The notes under the pieces were generated by a model, which worked only from the letters and a program-made list of their open reading frames with translations, was not told the origin of the DNA and made no database searches. A program made the translations under genes and the position numbers. Below, piece after piece: positions 59,248 through 64,000 of a stretch of 64,000 bases of DNA; position 1 is the first letter of the stretch, and every line of letters begins with the position of its first letter. The DNA lies in the NCBI GenBank assembly GCA_013288815.1, contig JABDBD010000006.1:1-64000 (forward strand), given 5' to 3'. Source of the stretch: Gammaproteobacteria bacterium (GTDB lineage Bacteria > Pseudomonadota > Gammaproteobacteria > DSM-16500).

Positions 59248-61917
59248 TCAGTGTGAAGAACATGAGTCATTTATCCTGCATAAGGACTGCAATCCACAAT
59301 ACGCGCATGTTTCTACGGGGTCTTTTGGATCTACCTGCGCATACCCATTACAAAACTCCGTTCCTAATTTTTCTAATGTTGACTGCCAAATATCAATTTG
59401 CTCCATCCAATTATCAGCTTGTGTATAGGTGATGTCAGACAAATTTTTAATTGAGCTGAGATGATTGGGTAATTGACTAATCCCCTTTAATTCAATTTTT
59501 TCAATATTAATTTGGCCAAACAAAATCCCAACAATATTTTCAGGGTCAGAAATGCAATAGATTGGTAGTTGAGGCTCATCTGGGCGATCACCGAACCAGG
59601 CTTTGAGAGCGTTATTTTTTCCTGTTTTATAGTCGATAATCAATTTTTTTCCATCGTCTGTTTCATCAATTCTGTCTATGCGTAATCGAATAGGGATATT
59701 GCCTATGGTCATGGTACGTTCTTCTTCTTGTGCATGGACTTTAAAATAAGAACGTTGTTTTTCTAGCTCTAACCATTCCATAGTTATTTTTTCTAAACGT
59801 TGTGCTTCTAAGGTGAGATAACGAGTGTTTCTCATCGACGCATCAGCAGTGATTAAAATAGCTTTTTCCACGCTATTGCGAACGATGTTGAGCAAGCTGA
59901 GTTCGTCGTGGTTTAATAGCGTCGTTTGATCTTTTAAGATTTGCCAAATGATTTCAAGTGTTTTGTGTACCAAAATACCGCGATCTTGAGGGCGCAATCC
60001 AAGCATTGGCGAATTAATTTTATGTGCATGCAAGCGCAGCTCAGCGAATGCTTTGAAAGGACAAGCTGCTTGTAACTCAAAAATCTTGACGCCGCCGCGA
60101 ATAGATTGAGTATCGAGAATAGGCGGGCCTATTTCATCATATATCATCTCAAGCGATTGACTTTGATGAATATGAGTAGTCAATGGCGTAAATTCAGATT
60201 GTGGTAGTGCTGAAATATGTGTTTCAGGTAGCTCTTGTAAAATCGGACTTGTCCGTAACTCAGTATCTTTGTTTTGTTTTGCATGACTAAAGATAATTTC
60301 ATTTGCGCTTTGTTGTAATTGTTGAGTGAGTTGTTTGCAATACAGTAATTCTCTTTCTGCTGTTGCATGCGGCATTTGCATTTTCTTTTGTAAATGTTGC
60401 GGTATGAATGGATTAGGTTTTGGTGTTGGCGGCCAAACGGTATCATCTAAACCCATTACCCATAAATAATCAAATGGCAGCTGTGCGGCTTCTAAAATAC
60501 CTAATACTTGTATGGTTGTTTCAGGACTTTGCGGCTGAAAAATAGTTTTTGTAACGATGCGAGTTAGATGACTTAGGGCTTGATGGTAACTGAGTGGCTT
60601 CAAAATTGCTTCTGCGGTCGCAAATTCTTTTAATATGTCTAGCCAGCATTGTACGACTTGGTATTCGTGACTGCTAATGCTGCGCTCTCCGGGCCATCCT
60701 AATACGCTAAGCTGTTCCATAAAAAAAGTTACCCACTCGCTGATCGTGGCAGTCTTCTTTTTTGCATTTAAATTTTCGATAAAATGCTTCAATCGTTTTG
60801 CAAGCAGAGGGCAGTTACTGCTTAACGAGACGTTATGTGTATTCTTATTTAATGATCCAGCCATCAGAATATCATTCAGTGAAAGAGTCGTTTTGTTAGC
60901 TTGATGTAATTGATTTTCAAATTCTGCTCTTGCTACCATTTCGCTTTCAGCTTCGCCAACAAAAGGCGATCGTAAAATATGACTGAGACTAGAGAGCGAT
61001 ATGCTATCATTAGCTAGTCGTAATAATTCTAATGCGGTATGGATAATGGGGTAGTGCGCTAAACTTTTTCCGGCAGAAATGTTGAATGGCAAGGCTGTTG
61101 CACTATTTGATTCAGTCACATCATTTAAAAATACATTTGAAAATATTTGTAAGACACGATCACGAAGTATTTCAAGATTGGGAATAACACAGGCAATTGT
61201 GGAAGAGGGATATTCTTCATGAATTGCCTTGGCCCATCTTGCCATGGATACTATTTCTGTTTCTTCATCTTCTAAACTAATTCGATATGCGCTATTTTTT
61301 ATTTTTTCAGGCTGGTATTCACTGATTTCGGTTCCCATTTTTTTACAGCGATCAAATAGTTGCTGTGATTGCGGTGATATTTCAGTAAACCCAATGAGTA
61401 ATAATTTTTTGGGAGGAATGATGGTGAGTGTTTCAATCGCTTGGCCGAGATAGTCAGCCAAGCTGTAACTGTCAATCCAATGATGGGTGTCGCAGCGAAG
61501 TTGAAACTGTGTTGCCCATTGCTGAAATATATACCCATCTTCTGTTGTAACGAGCGCGGGTGCATTGATTTGTACGCACCATTGTTTCAGTATTCCCCAT
61601 GCGGATTTTGCTAGCTCGGCAGTAAGATTGATTTGAAGTAAAAATTCATTCTGGGGAGAATGTTGCAGTATGTCTTCCCAGATTAATTGTTCATGCTGAG
61701 GTATTAATAAAGTGGGTAAGGCATCAATTGTTTGGATAGCTAACTGGTGCCATAAACGTTGCTGCCAACTTGAAAAAGGCAATATGTCTAAACTAGGCCA
61801 GCAAGATTTTCCTTGTTTGATTTGGTATTGATGATGCTTTTTTAAAAAAGAGGCTGCTAATCGACGATTAGGTGTTAATAACGTCGTGCCTGGCGTAATG
61901 TCAGTAAATAAATCCAT
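59248..61917 (-). CDS. addB: AddB-like nuclease/DNA repair protein
   Basis: 889-residue partner expected for AddA in gammaproteobacteria that lack RecBCD. The N-terminal TLLTPNRRLAASF is the usual opening of the 'probable DNA repair protein' branch of AddB. A helicase-like region without a full Walker A follows. The RecB-type nuclease has DETDDGKKLIIDYKTGK near residues 755-770. Cysteines (CAYCGLQSLC, plus one earlier in AACPFKAFAEL) can bind an iron-sulfur cluster that closes the nuclease. Same strand as addA but separated from it by the PLD gene. The symbol is given on family context. Confidence 0.85.
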   Translation of the reverse strand: MDLFTDITPGTTLLTPNRRLAASFLKKHHQYQIKQGKSCWPSLDILPFSSWQQRLWHQLAIQTIDALPTLLIPQHEQLIWEDILQHSPQNEFLLQINLTAELAKSAWGILKQWCVQINAPALVTTEDGYIFQQWATQFQLRCDTHHWIDSYSLADYLGQAIETLTIIPPKKLLLIGFTEISPQSQQLFDRCKKMGTEISEYQPEKIKNSAYRISLEDEETEIVSMARWAKAIHEEYPSSTIACVIPNLEILRDRVLQIFSNVFLNDVTESNSATALPFNISAGKSLAHYPIIHTALELLRLANDSISLSSLSHILRSPFVGEAESEMVARAEFENQLHQANKTTLSLNDILMAGSLNKNTHNVSLSSNCPLLAKRLKHFIENLNAKKKTATISEWVTFFMEQLSVLGWPGERSISSHEYQVVQCWLDILKEFATAEAILKPLSYHQALSHLTRIVTKTIFQPQSPETTIQVLGILEAAQLPFDYLWVMGLDDTVWPPTPKPNPFIPQHLQKKMQMPHATAERELLYCKQLTQQLQQSANEIIFSHAKQNKDTELRTSPILQELPETHISALPQSEFTPLTTHIHQSQSLEMIYDEIGPPILDTQSIRGGVKIFELQAACPFKAFAELRLHAHKINSPMLGLRPQDRGILVHKTLEIIWQILKDQTTLLNHDELSLLNIVRNSVEKAILITADASMRNTRYLTLEAQRLEKITMEWLELEKQRSYFKVHAQEEERTMTIGNIPIRLRIDRIDETDDGKKLIIDYKTGKNNALKAWFGDRPDEPQLPIYCISDPENIVGILFGQINIEKIELKGISQLPNHLSSIKNLSDITYTQADNWMEQIDIWQSTLEKLGTEFCNGYAQVDPKDPVETCAYCGLQSLCRINDSCSSH

Positions 61918-61930
61918 TGTTGCACGAACC

Positions 61931-63304
61931 CTAACTCAGATAATTGGTTGTTGTAAATCGTGGGAAAATAATATCGAACTGTAAGCCTATTCCTCTCGCC
62001 GGTGTATCTAATCGCATTTCGGCATGATGGAGATCAGCAATTTGACTAACGATGGCTAGACCTAAACCGCTACCGGGTGCGGTTGTGCCTAATATTCTAA
62101 AAAACCGCTCAAAAACACGTTCACGTAATTCAGGTGGAATTCCTGTACCACTATCAATGACTCGTAAAATGACATGTTCTTCTTCAGTGAGTATCGTCAC
62201 TTTGACTTCACCCTCGAGCGGTGTATAGCGGATGGCATTATCAACGATGTTGCGTATGAGTATACCTAAAGTAATGTCATTGCCTAATACAATTGCATCC
62301 TCTGGCGGCGGGGACAGCTCGATCTCAATTCGTTTTTCTAATGCAACAGGAACAAGGTACGCTAAAATTTCTGATGCAAGCTTGTGTAAATCCAGTGGCT
62401 TGATGTCACTGAGTGCTTCTTCTTGACCTAAGCGACTCAGCGTCAGTAATTGCGCGACCATGTGTGAACTGCGATCGACGCCTTTTAACACTTTGAGTAA
62501 GGCTGTATGTCTATCCAATTCATTATCTGCTTTCAAAGCGACTTGTGCTTGTGTTTTTAATGCAGCAAGTGGTGTTCTTAATTCATGAGCAGCGTCTGCC
62601 GCAAACCGTTTGTTACGTTCAAATGCCAATTTTAAACGAATAAATAATTGATTCAGCTCGACGACGAGTGGTTTAATTTCAATAGGGATATTGGTAGCTT
62701 CAACGGGTTCAAGATAAGTGGATGCTCTATTTGAAATTTCACTCGTTACACGTGTGATCGAGCGCAGTGCTAATCCAATGATAAGCCAAACTAATATGCC
62801 GAATAAAGGATAAGTTAACAGCAGAATGTAAGCATTACTTAACGTAATATCATCCGCAAGTTTGTTGCGAATATCATACATTTCTGCAACAACAATTTTA
62901 GTCGCTGTTGTCGGATCATTAGCTGCATAGACTCGCCAAGTAATGCTTTGGATTTGTTGATCGCTAAATCCAATGGGGGCGTCGTATAAAGAATTTGTTG
63001 CATTGCTGGTTGAATAGAGAAGTGTTTTAGTGCCTTTGTTCCATATCTGAAAAAGTAAATTTTTAGTAACCGGCGAATTTTTTTTATTAAAAAAATCAGT
63101 GACCAGTTGCTTAAAGTTAGGATTGACTTTAGCAGATTGATTTAACAGTTGTATCAGTGAAAAAATTTTAATTAACTGTCCATCAAGATAGGTTTGGGTA
63201 ACTCTTTTATCCAATAGATAGTTACCAATTGCTGTGATTGAAGATGCAACGGTAATGCTAATCAACAAGCTAATTAATAAAAAATGTCGAATAGACCGAA
63301 TCAT
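61931..63304 (-). CDS. Sensor histidine kinase, PmrB/QseC type
   Basis: Membrane sensor of 457 residues paired with the regulator gene that overlaps it by four bases. Two transmembrane segments (about 9-28 and 155-180) enclose a periplasmic domain of about 125 residues. A HAMP linker leads to HisKA with the H-box DAAHELRTPLAALKTQ, and the HATPase has RNIVDNAIRYTP, DSGTGIPPE and GSGLGLAIV. PmrB and QseC kinases share this plan; the periplasmic part does not decide the signal. In Legionella and Coxiella the related PmrAB system regulates secretion-system genes; relevance here is inference. Confidence 0.88.
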   Translation of the reverse strand: MIRSIRHFLLISLLISITVASSITAIGNYLLDKRVTQTYLDGQLIKIFSLIQLLNQSAKVNPNFKQLVTDFFNKKNSPVTKNLLFQIWNKGTKTLLYSTSNATNSLYDAPIGFSDQQIQSITWRVYAANDPTTATKIVVAEMYDIRNKLADDITLSNAYILLLTYPLFGILVWLIIGLALRSITRVTSEISNRASTYLEPVEATNIPIEIKPLVVELNQLFIRLKLAFERNKRFAADAAHELRTPLAALKTQAQVALKADNELDRHTALLKVLKGVDRSSHMVAQLLTLSRLGQEEALSDIKPLDLHKLASEILAYLVPVALEKRIEIELSPPPEDAIVLGNDITLGILIRNIVDNAIRYTPLEGEVKVTILTEEEHVILRVIDSGTGIPPELRERVFERFFRILGTTAPGSGLGLAIVSQIADLHHAEMRLDTPARGIGLQFDIIFPRFTTTNYLS

Positions 63305-63972
63305 TTTTCATCTTTACTTTTATCGATCATATAACCAATACCACGAATCGTACGAATAAAATTTTGTCCGAATTTTTTTCGCAAGTTGTGGATGTGGACT
63401 TCTAAAGCGTTGCTATCGACATCTTCTCCCCAGCCGTATAGAGATTGGGTTAAATGTTCACGCGATAAGACACGGCCTGCATTTTCAAGCAGTTTTTGTA
63501 ATAATGCAAACTCTCTACGGGAGACATTAATCGATTCATTGTTGAAGGTGACTGTGTGAGAGGCAGGGTCCAAACAAATATTTTCATGGACAAGCAACGG
63601 TTCGGCGCGCGCTGAAAAACGTCGTTGTAATGCGCGTAGTCGTGCACAGAGCTCATCTAAATCAAATGGTTTTGTCAGATAGTCATCTGCGCCACTATCC
63701 AGACCTTTTACACGATCTTCAACGGATTCACGAGCGGTGAGGATTAAAACAGGCATTGTTAATCCGCGAGCACGTAAGTTCTGTAACACTTGTATTCCAC
63801 TCATTTTTGGAAGTCCCAAATCGAGGACTACCAACTCAAAGCTCTCAGTTTTCAGTGCTTGATCGGCTGAGATACCATCTTTTAACCAATCAACAGCATA
63901 GCCATATTGAACTAACCCAGTTCGCAGGCCATCCCCTAATAACTCATCATCTTCTACTAATAATATGCGCAT
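63301..63972 (-). CDS. OmpR-family response regulator, PmrA/QseB type
   Basis: 223-residue DNA-binding regulator. Receiver domain: MRILLVEDDELLGDGL at the N-terminus, phosphoacceptor Asp51 in VVLDLGLPKMSG, and the Lys in YLTKPFDLDELCARLRAL. The C-terminal winged helix has SRREFALLQKLLEN and LYGWGEDVDSNALEVHIHNLRKKFG, the QseB/PmrA signature. The stop overlaps the kinase start by four bases. Its promoter lies in the last 28 bases of the window and beyond, so autoregulation sites cannot be assessed. Confidence 0.93.
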   Translation of the reverse strand: MRILLVEDDELLGDGLRTGLVQYGYAVDWLKDGISADQALKTESFELVVLDLGLPKMSGIQVLQNLRARGLTMPVLILTARESVEDRVKGLDSGADDYLTKPFDLDELCARLRALQRRFSARAEPLLVHENICLDPASHTVTFNNESINVSRREFALLQKLLENAGRVLSREHLTQSLYGWGEDVDSNALEVHIHNLRKKFGQNFIRTIRGIGYMIDKSKDEK

Positions 63973-64000
63973 AAATTGAGCACCTTTGCTTGCAACATGA

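Overview
The window looks like a chromosomal segment of a low-GC gammaproteobacterium. Supporting signs are the Mla phospholipid system in the order mlaF-E-D-C-B, bamD divergent from rluD-pgeF, glutamine-dependent nadE, a proteobacterial addA/addB-like pair and minor type IV prepilins. The large proteins resembling host-interaction factors (giant leucine-rich/AAA+ protein, TPR-like protein, SP-rich protein, PLD protein) and the PmrA/QseB-type regulator would fit the Legionellales (Legionella, Coxiella, Berkiella, Aquicella relatives). That placement is inference; no rRNA gene lies here and I found no tRNA, CRISPR array or prophage.

Layout. 1-2.8 kb: mla operon, cut at the left edge. 2.8-5.0 kb: a large TPR-like protein of unknown role, then a gene-poor gap with a palindromic 185-bp element flanked by TA, resembling a MITE. 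5.6-16.0 kb: a chemosensory gene cluster on the + strand: PAS histidine kinase, ParA-type ATPase, a 1231-residue soluble chemoreceptor with nine 92-residue HAMP-type repeats, CheW, CheY, CheA, a CheC-like protein and a second PAS kinase with a receiver domain. There is no cheR, cheB or flagellar gene in view. 16.1-25.5 kb: an unknown acidic protein, an RND efflux pump with its adaptor, a DegQ-type protease, pgeF, rluD and bamD. 25.6-32.6 kb: one gene for a 2332-residue protein with leucine-rich repeats, a possible transglutaminase-like segment and two AAA+ modules.

32.7-42.2 kb is mostly housekeeping: nadE, ygfZ, pncA, gph, ubiG, pepN, fumC, plus two small unknown genes. 42.3-46.0 kb holds a beta-barrel outer membrane protein and a large secreted repeat protein. 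46.1-50.1 kb has a TPR protein, marC, serC, a thioesterase and phhB. 50.2-53.0 kb has three minor prepilin genes and an SDR. 53.1-54.0 kb is a tungstate-binding-protein gene with a stop codon inside its signal peptide. 54.1-61.9 kb is an addA/addB-like pair split by an opposite-strand PLD-family gene. 61.9-64.0 kb is a PmrA/QseB-type two-component pair.

How the genes work together: the poly-HAMP receptor, CheW and CheA should form a cytoplasmic signalling array that ParA may position, with CheY as output and the CheC-like protein removing phosphate. The two flanking kinases share a homologous N-terminal sensory domain and may feed the same circuit. With no flagellar genes in view, type IV pili are a possible target, but this is inference. 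Short palindromic repeats of several families occupy at least five intergenic gaps.
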